DNA of 64,000 nucleotides from Geminicoccus sp036263595 (GCF_036263595.1 NZ_DATAGQ010000139.1:1-64000), one strand, 5' to 3'. Shown: positions 8,562-20,110, numbered from the stretch's first letter. The notes: generated by a model not told the origin, from the sequence alone. Program-made: numbers and translations.

Positions 8562-9635
8562 TCAGCCTTCGACGATCTGGCGAAGTTCCGCCTCGGTAAG
8601 CCCGACCGAGACACCGGCCGCGATGATGTCGCCGAGCGACTTGGGATCAATCGGGATGCCGTCGCGGCTACGTTGCGCGCGCGCATGGCTTTCCGGCTCG
8701 CCCGGCATCAGCACAGCCTCGAAGCCCGGTGCCGGCGGCGACGCTTTGATCCAGTCGATCACCGCCTGCACCTCCTGACGCATGGTATCGAGGTCGCCGA
8801 ACACGGCAGGATCGACGATCAGCGAGAACATCGAGTTGACGATGCCGTCCAACCGCTCGTGGTGCGGTGCGATCGTCTGGCCGCCGATCATGGCACCACC
8901 CAGAATCTCGCAGAAGATCGCGAGGCCGCTGCCTTTGTGCAGGCCGAACGACAGGAGCGCCCCCTTGCGGGTATCGACATAGGTGGTGGGATCCGTGGTG
9001 GGCGTGCCATCTGCATCGATCAGCACGCCGACCGGCACCGGAAGACCCTTGTTGCGCGCGACCCGTGCCTTGCCGAAGGCGATCGCCGAGGTCGCCATGT
9101 CCAGGAGCAGCATCGGCTTGCCGTCCGCGCCCGGAATGCCGATGCAGAAAGGGTTGGTGCCGAGCCGGGCGCTGGAGCAGCCAAACGGCGCCTGCAACGG
9201 ATCGTGGTCGGCGACGTTGACGAAATGGAGCGACATCAGACCTTCGGCGGCACACTGTTCCGCCCAAAAGCCGATACGGCCGACATGGCTGGAATTGCGC
9301 AGGCCCACCACCGCACAACCCAGCTGGCGGGCACGCTCCGCGCCCAGCTTCATGGCGTCCCGCGCCATGGTCTGACCGTAGCCGCGGCCTGCATCGAGCA
9401 CCAGCACCGCGCCGACATCCCGCACGACCTTCAGCGTCTGGTTCGGGACAAGGACCTTGATCCGGGAGTTCTTCACATAGTCCGGCAGCATGCCGACGCC
9501 GTGGCTGTCGTGACCAGTTAGGTTGGCAACCACCAGATGGTCCGCCACGGCCTTGGCTTCGTCTTCGTTGGAACCAGCGGCCCTGACAATCGTCGATGCC
9601 AGTCGATGCAGCCGTTCGGCGGCGATATTGGGCAA
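8562..9635 (-). CDS. Malate/L-lactate dehydrogenase family (Ldh/YbiC-type) oxidoreductase
   Basis: NAD(P)-dependent 2-hydroxycarboxylate dehydrogenase of 357 residues with the non-Rossmann fold of the YlbC/YbiC/MdcC group. The catalytic DSH (Asp43-Ser44-His45) and the SSHVGRIGFWAEQ and LLLDMATSAIAFGK segments are conserved. The group includes E. coli hydroxycarboxylate dehydrogenase B, ureidoglycolate and sulfolactate dehydrogenases, so the exact substrate is open. It is the first gene of the leftward set with the L-2-hydroxyglutarate oxidase-like gene, which suggests joint 2-hydroxyacid metabolism. Confidence 0.82.
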   Translation of the reverse strand: MPNIAAERLHRLASTIVRAAGSNEDEAKAVADHLVVANLTGHDSHGVGMLPDYVKNSRIKVLVPNQTLKVVRDVGAVLVLDAGRGYGQTMARDAMKLGAERARQLGCAVVGLRNSSHVGRIGFWAEQCAAEGLMSLHFVNVADHDPLQAPFGCSSARLGTNPFCIGIPGADGKPMLLLDMATSAIAFGKARVARNKGLPVPVGVLIDADGTPTTDPTTYVDTRKGALLSFGLHKGSGLAIFCEILGGAMIGGQTIAPHHERLDGIVNSMFSLIVDPAVFGDLDTMRQEVQAVIDWIKASPPAPGFEAVLMPGEPESHARAQRSRDGIPIDPKSLGDIIAAGVSVGLTEAELRQIVEG

Positions 9636-9678
9636 GATGACACTCCCTGCGCCTGTCGGACGCTGCCTAGCACGGCAG

Positions 9679-10470
9679 TCAGCGGGCCGGAAACGTTCCC
9701 GCGATGCGCTCGACCAGCCTCTGGCGCAAGAGCCGAGGTGCCGCGATCAGGCCCTGATGCGACGGCCGCTCGTTGTCGTAGCGGATCCGCTCCCCCGACG
9801 GGTTCACCATCTCGATCCCGGCCTCCTGCAGGATGATGTCGGCCGCTGCGATGTCCCAGTCGTTGGTCCGGCGCAGGGTAACGTAGGCGTCGAACCGGCG
9901 GGCGGCTACGAAGACTAGCTTGAGCGCCAGCGAGCCCAGCATGGTCCAGGTCGCCTCGGGGGCGAGCCAGGCCAGTGGACGCTTCTTTACCTCGCCACGG
10001 CTGGCAGCGATCCGCGGTTTCTCCACGTCGACGTCACCCAGCGGCGCAAGCAGCCCTCCATTCAGGCGAGCGCCCTGCCCCAGCGTCGCCTCGAACGTCT
10101 CACCCGAGGCCGGGTTGACGACGAGGCCGAACACAGGCCGGTTCCGGATCATGTAGCCGATGCAGATCGAGAATTCGGGCGTTCCCTCCGCGAACGATCG
10201 GGTGCCGTCGATCGGGTCGACTACCCAGCAGGTCGGCAAGGCCAGCCGCGAGCCGTCATCGGCCGTCTCTTCCGACAGCCAAGCCTCGCCAGGCCGCTGC
10301 AGGTGGGAGCGGAGCAGCCGGTCGATCGTGATGTCGGCCTCCGTGACGATCTGGCCGGGTCCTTTCTCCCAGCCACCGGCCGCCAGACGGAAATGGTGCA
10401 TGGCGATGGCCGAGGCTTCCGGCATGATCGCCAGGGCACGCTCGCGGATCTCCGTCAGGTTCACGGTCAT
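9679..10470 (-). CDS. Inositol monophosphatase family protein (second copy)
   Basis: 263-residue Mg-dependent phosphatase with Glu67/Glu68 (SEETADD), Asp85 and Asp88 (WVVDPIDGTRSF) and the distal NDWDIAAADIIL motif. It is divergent from the member at 4.4 kb. The shape is also close to histidinol phosphatase or 3'-phosphoadenosine 5'-phosphatase relatives, so the substrate is not assigned. The start ATG at 10470 overlaps the ubiD stop by ATGA, which points to coupled translation with ubiD. Confidence 0.85.
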   Translation of the reverse strand: MTVNLTEIRERALAIMPEASAIAMHHFRLAAGGWEKGPGQIVTEADITIDRLLRSHLQRPGEAWLSEETADDGSRLALPTCWVVDPIDGTRSFAEGTPEFSICIGYMIRNRPVFGLVVNPASGETFEATLGQGARLNGGLLAPLGDVDVEKPRIAASRGEVKKRPLAWLAPEATWTMLGSLALKLVFVAARRFDAYVTLRRTNDWDIAAADIILQEAGIEMVNPSGERIRYDNERPSHQGLIAAPRLLRQRLVERIAGTFPAR

Positions 10471-11960
10471 TTCCATATCGGCTTGCCACTGCCCGGCAGG
10501 CCGTAGCTCGCCCATTTGCGCGTCACCTCGTCCACCACGTCCGCATCCATGCGGATTTCCTGGCCCCACTCGCGCTTGGTCTCGGGCGGCAGCTTGTCGG
10601 TCGCGTCGATGCCGAGCTTGCCGCCCAGGCCCGATTCCGGCGACGCGAAATCCAGATAATCGATCGGCGTATGCCCCAGCACGGTTAGGTCACGCGACGG
10701 ATCGCACTTGGTAGAGATCGCCCAGATCACGTCCTTCCAGTCCCGGGCGTTGATGTCCTCGCCGACCACGATCACGAACTTCGTGTACATGAACTGGCGC
10801 AAGTAGGACCAAACACCCATCATGATCCGCTTCGCATGGCCAGGATAGGACTTGCGGATCGACACGACCGCAACCCGGTACGAGCAGCCTTCGGGTGGGA
10901 GCCAGAAGTCGACGACCTCCGGGAACTGGAGCTGGAAGAGCGGCAGGAATACGTCGTTCAGCGCCTCGCCCAGCACGGACGGCTCGTCCGGCGGACGGCC
11001 GGTAAAGGTCGACAGGTAAATGGGATCGCGCCGCATGGTGATGGCGCTGACATGGAACACCGGGAACTGCTCGACCGAGTTGTAGTAGCCGGTATGGTCG
11101 CCATAGGGCCCCTCGTCGGCCTGCTCGTCGAGCGAAACATGACCCTCGATCACGATCTCGGCCTGGGCCGGCACCTTCAGGGGCACGCTCACGCAGTCGA
11201 CGAGTTCGACGCGCGAGCCGCGCAGGAGACCCGCGAACTGGTACTCGGACATCGTGTCCGGCACCGGCGTCACCGCTGCCAGGATGACGCCTGGATCTGC
11301 TCCGATCACCGCGGCGGCTGGCAGCGGCTCGCGCTTGGACTGCTTCCAGCGGCGATGGTGTTGGGCGCCGCCGCGATGCTTGAGCCAGCGCATGATCGTC
11401 GTCCGCGGTCCCGTCACCTGCATACGGTAGATACCGAGGTTGAACGCGTCCTCGCGCGTGTCCGACGGGCCCTTGGTCACCACGAGCGGCCAGGTGATCA
11501 GCGGCGCCGGCTCGCCGGGCCAGCAAGTCTGGACCGGCAGGCGGCCAAGGTCGATCCGGTCGCCCTGGAGTACCACCTCCTGGCAGGGCGCCCGGCTGGT
11601 GGTCTTCGGCCGCATCGACAAGGCGGCCTTGGCCAGCGGCATCATCTGCAGCGCCTCGCGGATGCCCTTGGGCGGCTCCGGCTGCTTGAAGAAGGCGAGC
11701 ATCCTGCCGAGCTCGACCAGTTCATCCGGCTGCTTGCCCATCCCCCAGGCCACCCGCTCGACCGTGCCGAACAGGTTGACCAAGACCGGCATCGAGTGGT
11801 CCACCACGTTCTCGAACAGCACGGCCGGCCCGCCCTCAGCGAGCAGACGGGTCTGGATCTCGGTCATCTCCAGGACGGTGGAGACAGGTGTCTTTACCCG
11901 CACCAGCCTGCCCTGCCTTTCCAGATGAGCGATGAAGTCGCGAAGGCTTTCGAAGGCCAA
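10467..11960 (-). CDS. ubiD: UbiD-family prenylated-FMN decarboxylase (3-octaprenyl-4-hydroxybenzoate carboxy-lyase)
   Basis: Reversible decarboxylase using prenylated FMN; UbiD removes the carboxyl group of the prenylated hydroxybenzoate in ubiquinone synthesis. I chose the TTG at 11960, which follows GGGAGGA by nine bases and begins AFESLRDFIAHLERQG like known UbiD proteins. This gives 497 residues, the length of E. coli UbiD. Conserved blocks include the IYRMQVTGPRTTIMRWLKHRGG segment (near residue 180) and DEGPYGDHTGYY (near 295). The start is six bases after the redoxin stop, and the IMPase gene overlaps its end, so the three form an operon. The prFMN synthase UbiX is not in this window. 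Confidence 0.92.
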   Translation of the reverse strand: MAFESLRDFIAHLERQGRLVRVKTPVSTVLEMTEIQTRLLAEGGPAVLFENVVDHSMPVLVNLFGTVERVAWGMGKQPDELVELGRMLAFFKQPEPPKGIREALQMMPLAKAALSMRPKTTSRAPCQEVVLQGDRIDLGRLPVQTCWPGEPAPLITWPLVVTKGPSDTREDAFNLGIYRMQVTGPRTTIMRWLKHRGGAQHHRRWKQSKREPLPAAAVIGADPGVILAAVTPVPDTMSEYQFAGLLRGSRVELVDCVSVPLKVPAQAEIVIEGHVSLDEQADEGPYGDHTGYYNSVEQFPVFHVSAITMRRDPIYLSTFTGRPPDEPSVLGEALNDVFLPLFQLQFPEVVDFWLPPEGCSYRVAVVSIRKSYPGHAKRIMMGVWSYLRQFMYTKFVIVVGEDINARDWKDVIWAISTKCDPSRDLTVLGHTPIDYLDFASPESGLGGKLGIDATDKLPPETKREWGQEIRMDADVVDEVTRKWASYGLPGSGKPIWK

Positions 11961-11965
11961 GCCGA

Positions 11966-12523
11966 TCAGTCCTCCCGCCACTTGATCGAGCAGCCCATGG
12001 ACGGGATCTGCTCGGCTAGCGCCTCGCCGGTTTCCGCCACCTGCTTCATGGCGAGGTACAGTTCCCGCTTCGCGTCGGGAGCACCTGCCTGCCTGCCCGA
12101 ACTGTCGAGACGCCCGCGGTAGCGCAGCGCCAGCTTGCCGTCGAAGCCGAAGAAGTCCGGCGTACATACCGCACCATAGGCACGAGCCACCTCCTGCGAC
12201 TCGTCGTGAAGGTAGGGAAAGGTGAAGCCGTGCTCCTTGGCAAAACGCTGCATGCTCGGAAAGTCATCGTCCGGGTAGCGCTTGCCGTCGTTGGAGCAGA
12301 TCGCGACCGTCGAGATCCCGATCTTGGCGAGGTCGCCCGCATCCCGGACCATGCGGTCGACGATCGCCTTCACGTAGGGGCAGTGATTGCAGATGAAGGC
12401 GACCAGCGTGCCATTCTGGCCGGCGAGTTCTGCCAAGCTCTTGGCCCTGCCGTCCACGTCGCGCAGGGTAAAGGGAGGCGCGGCGAAGCCGAGTTCGCCG
12501 GGTGGGGTAGTCAAGGATGGCAT
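11966..12523 (-). CDS. Thioredoxin-fold redoxin protein
   Basis: 185-residue cytosolic protein of the AhpC/TSA-redoxin superfamily. The active-site CxxC is Cys45-Asn-His-Cys48 in AFICNHCPYVKA, a pattern typical of thioredoxin-family proteins often annotated as peroxiredoxin-like. CTPDFFGFD carries the usual cis-proline region. Start 12523 has GGAG seven bases upstream. It is the first gene of the leftward set with ubiD. The role as a thiol peroxidase or a disulfide reductase is not decided by sequence. Confidence 0.85.
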   Translation of the reverse strand: MPSLTTPPGELGFAAPPFTLRDVDGRAKSLAELAGQNGTLVAFICNHCPYVKAIVDRMVRDAGDLAKIGISTVAICSNDGKRYPDDDFPSMQRFAKEHGFTFPYLHDESQEVARAYGAVCTPDFFGFDGKLALRYRGRLDSSGRQAGAPDAKRELYLAMKQVAETGEALAEQIPSMGCSIKWRED

Positions 12524-13852
12524 GGCGTTGCTCCACTGCGTGGTCGGCTGGAGCCTGATATGGATGCCACCCACCGGCCAGGGCAACGGGATACGAAATG
12601 ACACGGGCGGCAGCACCGCGGACGCGTGAGCTTTGGGCCTGGGCTCTGTTCGACTGGGCGACCTCGCCCTTCGCGGCGATCGTCGTGACCTTCGTGGTCG
12701 CGACCTATGTGGCGAAGGCGGTGGCGGCGTCGGAGGTTGAGGGCCAGGCGGCCTGGGGCTGGGCGATGAGCGCCTCGTCGCTGGTGGCCGCCGTCCTGGG
12801 CATCATTCTGGGTGCCATCACCGACGTGGGCGGCCCACGCAAGCCCTGGCTCTTCCTTTGCGTCATGCTGCAGGCCGCCGGCACCGCCGCCATCTGGTTC
12901 ATCCTGCCGGAGCCCTCGCTTCTGCTGTTCGCCCTGGTGGTCGTGGCGATCGCGAATGTTGGCAGCGAGCTTGGCAGCGTCTTCAACAACGCGATCCTGG
13001 CCGACCTGGCGCCCAGGGATAGCCTCGGCCGCTGGTCCGGCTTTGGCTGGGGCCTGGGCTATATTGGCGGGCTCGTCTGCCTCGTGGTGGCACTGGTCGT
13101 GTTCCTGCAGCCAGAGGTGCCCCTGTTCGGGCTTGACAAGAGCAGCATGGAGCAGGTCCGGATCGTGGGACCGCTGGTGGCTCTATGGCTGGTCACCTTC
13201 TCGCTGCCGCTGTTCCTGGTCGTGTGCGACCGCCCGGGGATTGTACTGCCGAACCGCCGGATCATCGGCACGAGCATCCGCAACCTTCGAACAACGCTCC
13301 GCGACGTGCTGCGCGACAGGATCCTCGCCCTCTTCCTCCTGGCCGCCATGCTATCGGCCGACGGCCTCGGCACACTGTTCGCCCTGGGCGGGATCTATGC
13401 GGCCGGCACGTTCGGGATGAGCCTTGCCGAAGTGCTACGGTTCGGGATCCTCCTGAACCTGACGGCCGGGATCGGTGCGTGGATGTTCGCCAAGGTGGAC
13501 GACCGGCTGGGCGCCAGGACGACCATCCTGATCGGCCTGAGCGGGCTGCTCGTCTGCGGGCTGGCGACGCTGTTGGCGCCCAACCGTCTGGCCTTCGAGG
13601 TCATCGGCGGAGCGCTCGGCCTGTTCGTGGGGCCGGTGCAGAGTGCCATCCGCTCCCTGATGGCGCGGCTGGCACCGCCCGACCGGCGGGCGGAAATGTT
13701 CGGCGTACTGGCACTGACGGGCCGGGCGACCTCATTCCTGGGGCCGATGCTGGTGGCGATCGTGACTACAGTCAGCGGCAGCCAGCGGATCGGCATGGCG
13801 CCGATCCTCCTGTTCTGGCTTCTGGCGATGTCGATCTTCTGGCGGTTGCCGG

Positions 13853-15406
<1,554 letters not shown>

Positions 15407-15423
15407 CGAAGGATTCCCGAGGG

Positions 15424-16794
15424 TTAGCTGGTTCGGCGCAAGCGGGCGGCGAAGAAGCCATCCATGCCGCCCTGCTCGATCAGGTGGCATGGCAGGGTGC
15501 GCAGGTTGCCCTCGGCGCTGATGCACATCTCAAGGCCCGGCATCTCGTCGGCGGTGACCGGCACGCGCTCGAACTCGGGGTGCCTGGCGAGGAAGCGCTC
15601 CAGCTGGACCGGCCCTTCCTCGGGCTGCAGCGAGCAGACGGCGTAGACCAGGAGGCCGCCGGGCTCGACGACGCGGGCTGCACCGTCGAACAGGCGGGCC
15701 TGCAGGTCCATGGTGCGGGTCACGTCGAAGGCGCGCTTGTGCCAGATGACGTCCGGATGGCGGCGGATCGTGCCGGTGGCCGTGCAGGGAGCGTCCAGGA
15801 GGACCCGCGACCAGGTGCGGCCGGGCGGCAGGAGGGCGGCATCCGACACGATGACCTCGGCCTGCAGCCGCAAACGCTGCAGGTTCTGCTTCAAGCGCTC
15901 GGCCCGGTTCGGGTCCTGCTCCACCGCAGTGACGATCCCCTGGCCGGCAGCGAGCTGGGCCGTCTTGCCTCCCGGTGCCGCGCACAGGTCTACGACCGTC
16001 TGCTTGCGCACGTCGCCCAGCAGCCTGACCGGCAGGCTCGCCGCCAGGTCCTGCACCCAGAACCGCCCCTCGCTGAAGCCCTTCAGCCGGTCGATCTGGC
16101 CGCCGGCCGTCAGGCGGACGGTGCCGTTCGGCATGGGCTGGCCGCCCAGGATCTCGGCCAGCGAGGCGGCATCGTCGCGGGCCGTCAGGTCGAGCGGTGG
16201 CTCGACCTGGTGCGCCTCGCCGATCGCCCTGGCCATAGGCTCGCCATAGGCATCGACCCAGGCGAACCACATCCACTCGGCGCTGTTGAGCCTCGCGGCA
16301 TCCTGTTCGGCCACGATGGCCGGGCCTTCCTCGGCGACCTTGCGCAGGATGGCGTTGATCATGCCGCGCTCGCGGTCGAGCGGCCCGTGGGCCAGTTGCA
16401 CGGTGGCGGACAGGGCGGCATGGGCGGGCGTGCCCAGGAACAGGAGCTGGGCCGCACCCAGGCGCAGCAGGTTGAGGGCGCGGGCCTTCTGCGGCGGGAA
16501 GCGCCAGAAGCGGGCCAGCGCGTCGTCGATCTGCCCCTTGTGGCGCAGGACCGTGGCCACCAGCGCGCGAGCGAACGCACGATCGCGCGGCTCCAGGCGC
16601 TGGAGGCCGCGATGGCTGGCCAGCGCGTCGTCCATCGTCCGCCAGCTCTGCCCGAGCACGGCGTCCAGGATGTCGAGCGCCATCATCCGGGCGTCCGGCC
16701 CGCCCGAGCGGGAACGGCCGGCCGTGGTCCGGTCGTCCGGTTTGGTCCAGGCGTTGCGGCGGGCGGGATCGACGTAGTGGGGGCGTTCAGCCAC
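15424..16794 (-). CDS. rsmB: 16S rRNA (cytosine-5) methyltransferase RsmB
   Basis: SAM-dependent RNA methyltransferase of 456 residues. An N-terminal NusB-like RNA-binding domain (about 35-165) precedes the catalytic domain with VVDLCAAPGGKTAQLA (SAM site), DAPCTATGTIRRHPD (motif IV cysteine) and VYAVCSLQPEEG (motif VI cysteine). Both cysteines used in the m5C mechanism are present. The start overlaps the lysK stop by eight bases. Confidence 0.93.
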   Translation of the reverse strand: MAERPHYVDPARRNAWTKPDDRTTAGRSRSGGPDARMMALDILDAVLGQSWRTMDDALASHRGLQRLEPRDRAFARALVATVLRHKGQIDDALARFWRFPPQKARALNLLRLGAAQLLFLGTPAHAALSATVQLAHGPLDRERGMINAILRKVAEEGPAIVAEQDAARLNSAEWMWFAWVDAYGEPMARAIGEAHQVEPPLDLTARDDAASLAEILGGQPMPNGTVRLTAGGQIDRLKGFSEGRFWVQDLAASLPVRLLGDVRKQTVVDLCAAPGGKTAQLAAGQGIVTAVEQDPNRAERLKQNLQRLRLQAEVIVSDAALLPPGRTWSRVLLDAPCTATGTIRRHPDVIWHKRAFDVTRTMDLQARLFDGAARVVEPGGLLVYAVCSLQPEEGPVQLERFLARHPEFERVPVTADEMPGLEMCISAEGNLRTLPCHLIEQGGMDGFFAARLRRTS

Positions 16795-18361
16795 GGGGCA
16801 GACCTGCGAGCGATTGGGAGATCAGGGAGCGCGTTGCTCCAACACCATAGAGGGCCGCGAAGTTGCCAAAGCGCGGGCCCTGCGCCTGGCCGAGCAGGAC
16901 CTCGTAGAGGGCGGTGAACCAGGTGCGCAGCGGCTCGAACCCGTGCTTCTTGCCGATGGCGTAGACCTCGTTCTGGATCGTCTCGCCCTCGGCACCTTCC
17001 GGCATGGAAGCGAGCACGTCGTGCAGCTCCTGAAGGGCGGCGCGCTCCTGCTCGGTCGGCTGGCGGTACTTCTTCTGGGGCTTCACGAAGTCCTGGTGGT
17101 AGGCCACCGCATGCTCGACCAGCTTGGCCAGCTGCGGCGCGCTGGCGGCGGTCGTGCCCGGTGCGTACTGGCTGATATAGCCCCAGATCACCTGCGGCTC
17201 CTCGGCGTTCACGACGCTGGCGAGGTTGAGCAGCATGGCAAACGAGAGCGGGAGCTTCGTCACCATCGGGTCGCCGGCATGGATGTGCCAGACCGGATTG
17301 CCGAGCTTCTCCTTGTCGTCCTGGCCGGGATAGGCCTCCAGCAGCTGCTGGTACTCGTCGACATGCTTGGGGATCACGTCGAAATAAAGGCGCTTGGCAG
17401 CCTTCGGGTCGCGGTAGAGGAAGAGCTGCAGGCTCTCCGGGGTGGCGTAGCGCAGCCACTCGTCGATGGTCAGGCCATTGCCCTTGGACTTGCTGATCTT
17501 CTGGCCCTGCTCGTCCAAGAACAGCTCGTAGGTGAGGTTCTCCGGCGGCAGGCCGCCAAGGGCCCGGCAGATCTGCGAGCCCAGCTTCACCGAATCGATC
17601 AGGTCCTTGCCGGACATCTCGTAATCGACATCGAGCGCATACCAGCGCATCGCCCAGTCGGCCCGCCACTGCAGCTTGCAGTGGCCGCCGGTCACCGGGA
17701 CCTCGGTCAGCGTGCCGTCCTCGTCGCGGAACACGACCGTGCCGTCCTGCGGCTTCAGCTCCTCGATCCGCACCTGCAGGACCTTGCCGGTCTTCGGGGA
17801 GATCGGGAGGAAGGGGCTGTAGGTGGCGGCGCGCTCGGCACCCAAGATCGGCGTGACGATCTTCACGAGCTGGTCGTGGACTTCCAGTGCCCGCAGCAGG
17901 GCCTGATCGAAGCGGCCGGCGCGGTAGTGGTCGGTTGCGGACTGGAAGCTGTAGGCGAAGCCGAACCGGTCCAAAAACGCGCGCAGGCGGGCGTTCATGT
18001 GGTGGCCGAAGCTCTCATGCGTGCCGAACGGGTCGGGAATCGCGGTAAGCGGCTTGCCAAGGTATTCCCGGACCATGTCGCCGTTCGGGACGTTGTCCGG
18101 CACCTTGCGCAGGCCGTCCATGTCGTCGGAAAAGGCATAGAGTTCCGTCGGAACATCCGGCCGCAACAGCTTGAATGCATTGCGGATCAGGGTCGTGCGG
18201 AACACCTCGGCGAAGGTGCCGATATGCGGCAGGCCGGAGGGACCGTAGCCGGTCTCGAACAGCACGAAGCCTTTGGCCGGCGGACGCTTGGCGATGCGCT
18301 CGACAAGGCGGCGCGCCTCGACGAACGGCCAGGCTTTCGCCGACTGATAGAGCTCCTGCAT
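16787..18361 (-). CDS. lysK: Lysyl-tRNA synthetase, class I
   Basis: Charges tRNA-Lys. This is the rarer class I enzyme found in archaea, spirochaetes and many alphaproteobacteria, not the class II LysS. The HIGH motif appears as GLPHIGT (about residue 44) and KMSKS as KISKSKGNG (about 287). The C-terminal alpha-helix cage region is present and the length of 524 residues is usual. It heads the leftward lysK-rsmB-purH series with a small overlap into rsmB. Confidence 0.95.
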   Translation of the reverse strand: MQELYQSAKAWPFVEARRLVERIAKRPPAKGFVLFETGYGPSGLPHIGTFAEVFRTTLIRNAFKLLRPDVPTELYAFSDDMDGLRKVPDNVPNGDMVREYLGKPLTAIPDPFGTHESFGHHMNARLRAFLDRFGFAYSFQSATDHYRAGRFDQALLRALEVHDQLVKIVTPILGAERAATYSPFLPISPKTGKVLQVRIEELKPQDGTVVFRDEDGTLTEVPVTGGHCKLQWRADWAMRWYALDVDYEMSGKDLIDSVKLGSQICRALGGLPPENLTYELFLDEQGQKISKSKGNGLTIDEWLRYATPESLQLFLYRDPKAAKRLYFDVIPKHVDEYQQLLEAYPGQDDKEKLGNPVWHIHAGDPMVTKLPLSFAMLLNLASVVNAEEPQVIWGYISQYAPGTTAASAPQLAKLVEHAVAYHQDFVKPQKKYRQPTEQERAALQELHDVLASMPEGAEGETIQNEVYAIGKKHGFEPLRTWFTALYEVLLGQAQGPRFGNFAALYGVGATRSLISQSLAGLPRG

Positions 18362-18489
18362 GGGATGGACCTGCCATTTGACGCAACGGACGAGCAGCGG
18401 CCGGACTTGGCATCCGGCCGCTGGCGCGCGACGTCTAGCAGACTTGCCGCCTCCAGGTCACACCCTGCGTGCCGCAAACCCCTCATGCG

Positions 18490-20036
18490 TCAGGCACCGA
18501 TCCGGCCGAACAGGTCGCCGGTGCCAAGTTGGACCGGAAAGTCCAGCACCTCCACCAGCGCTCTCTCGCTGCGGATTCCCGTGACGACCACCTCGACGCC
18601 GCAGCGCTGCATGGCCCGGATGTCGCGGATCAGGTCGCTGTCGTAGGCGCCGAGCGAAGCCTGGTGCAGTTCGTCGGCGGGAAGGCACACGAGGCTCAGC
18701 TTGCGCGCCGCGACCGCTTCCGGCGAGAGATGAGGCCGCTCAGCCAGCTCCAGGCCGATGCCCACCTGCGCCCTGCGCAGGATCGCGACCAGCTCCAGGC
18801 CGAAGCGTTCGGTGGGCCAGGCGTCCAGCACCAGATGCAGGGCGCAGGCCTGCGGCGGGCGCCGCCCCAGCAGGGTGGCAAGGGCCGTGCGCGCCTCCTC
18901 GGCGGCAAAGGACGCGGTGGACAATCTGGCTACGACCGGCAGGTTCTCCGCACCGGGCACCGGACGCTCCGCGTTCCTGGCCGCTGCCCGTACCATTTCC
19001 AGATCAAGGGCCGCACGCAGCTCGTCCGCCTCGCTGCCCAGGAGCCGGTGAGCGTCGGAGAGAGCGCCGTCGTGACGGCATTGCTGGTGGATCGCGACCA
19101 TCCGGCGGCGGCGCTGCGGCAGGCTCACCACCGGCACCCGGACGACCGTCAGTGCATCCTCCTGCACGGCACGCGCCACGGCCTGCCGCCCGGCCGCTTC
19201 CTCGTCCGCGATCACGTCGCGACGGAACGGCTGGTTGATGGTGAGCCCGAGCCCGGCATGTGGCGCGCTGGCAGGGCGAGACGGTGCCGTTTGCCGGGAC
19301 CGCTCAGGAAGCTCGTCCATTGCAGGGTCGGGAGCGCCGTCCAGCATGTCCGGTCCGTCCGGGGCCGGGCCGATGGACGCGGCCACCGGCGGCTCGGGTT
19401 CGTTCCTGCGTTCATTCGCTGCCTGGTTCCTGCGGAACAGGGTGAACGCGCCAAATTGCACCTTGGCCTCGGGTTCGTTCGTGTCGGCGCCGGCTGCCGC
19501 CAGGCCGGGGAGCAACTCCGGAGTGGGCGCGGTGCCGGACGCGTCTGCCGACATCTCGTCGGGAGGGATGAGGTCGACAGGCGAGAGGACGAGGTCGGGT
19601 TCGTTCGTGCCATCTGCCGGTTGGACCGCCACCTTGCGGTCCTTGCGCCGCCATGCACCGAAACCGGCTGCCGCTGCATGGCCGAGCAGGGTCCGCACGC
19701 CAGGGCCACGCTCGGCGGGATCGGCTGCGCTTGCCACCGGCGGCAGGTCGGGCTCGGGTTCGTTCGTGCCATCCGCCGCTGGCGGTGCGGGCGGGGCGTC
19801 GGCCGGCATTCGCCCTTGCCGGCGCTCGGTTCGTTTGTGCGAATCCATGGTGCGGTGCCGCCGGCCAGCAGGCGCTCGCGGCGTACCAGCAGCGTCGAGC
19901 CACCCAGGAGCAGGAGGAAGGTCAGGAGGCCAGGTGCCAGAGTCAGGCGCAGCGCCGGGTCCGGGACAGCCAGCAGGCCGCTGGCACCCGCGACCAGCGC
20001 GCTCGCCACCGCTAGGAAGTAGAAGAAACCGGACAC
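18490..20036 (-). pseudogene. TipF-like EAL-family membrane protein with an apparent frameshift
   Basis: Two minus-strand frames appear to form one gene. The first, from a GTG at 20036 (GGGAG seven bases upstream), encodes two membrane spans (FYFLAVASALVAGASGLLAV and LAPGLLTFLLLLGGS) and then WIRTNEPSAGKG. The second, open from about 19848 to 18490, carries a Pro/Ala-rich linker with four more TNEP-type motifs and a C-terminal EAL-like domain (VVRVPVVSLPQRRRR to LGTGDLFGRIG). The EAL signature and metal ligands are missing, as in Caulobacter TipF, a c-di-GMP receptor for flagellar placement. The frame changes between 19774 and 19826. The break may be a real mutation or a sequencing error in GC-rich sequence. 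Confidence 0.6.
19396..19840. repeat. Five interspersed copies of a TNEP-coding repeat
   Basis: The + strand motif GGGTTCGTTCGTGCC or close variants begins at 19396, 19471, 19597, 19756 and 19827. On the minus strand each copy encodes (T/R)NEP followed by an acidic or proline-rich stretch. The first three spacings (75, 126 and 159) are multiples of three, but the last (71) is not, which marks the frameshift in the host gene. Confidence 0.7.
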
Positions 20037-20110
20037 CTTCCAGCTCCCGGATGTTGATCTACCCAGGGTTGTTAAACCATCCGCATACTTAATTGAAGCG
20101 AGAGAAACAG

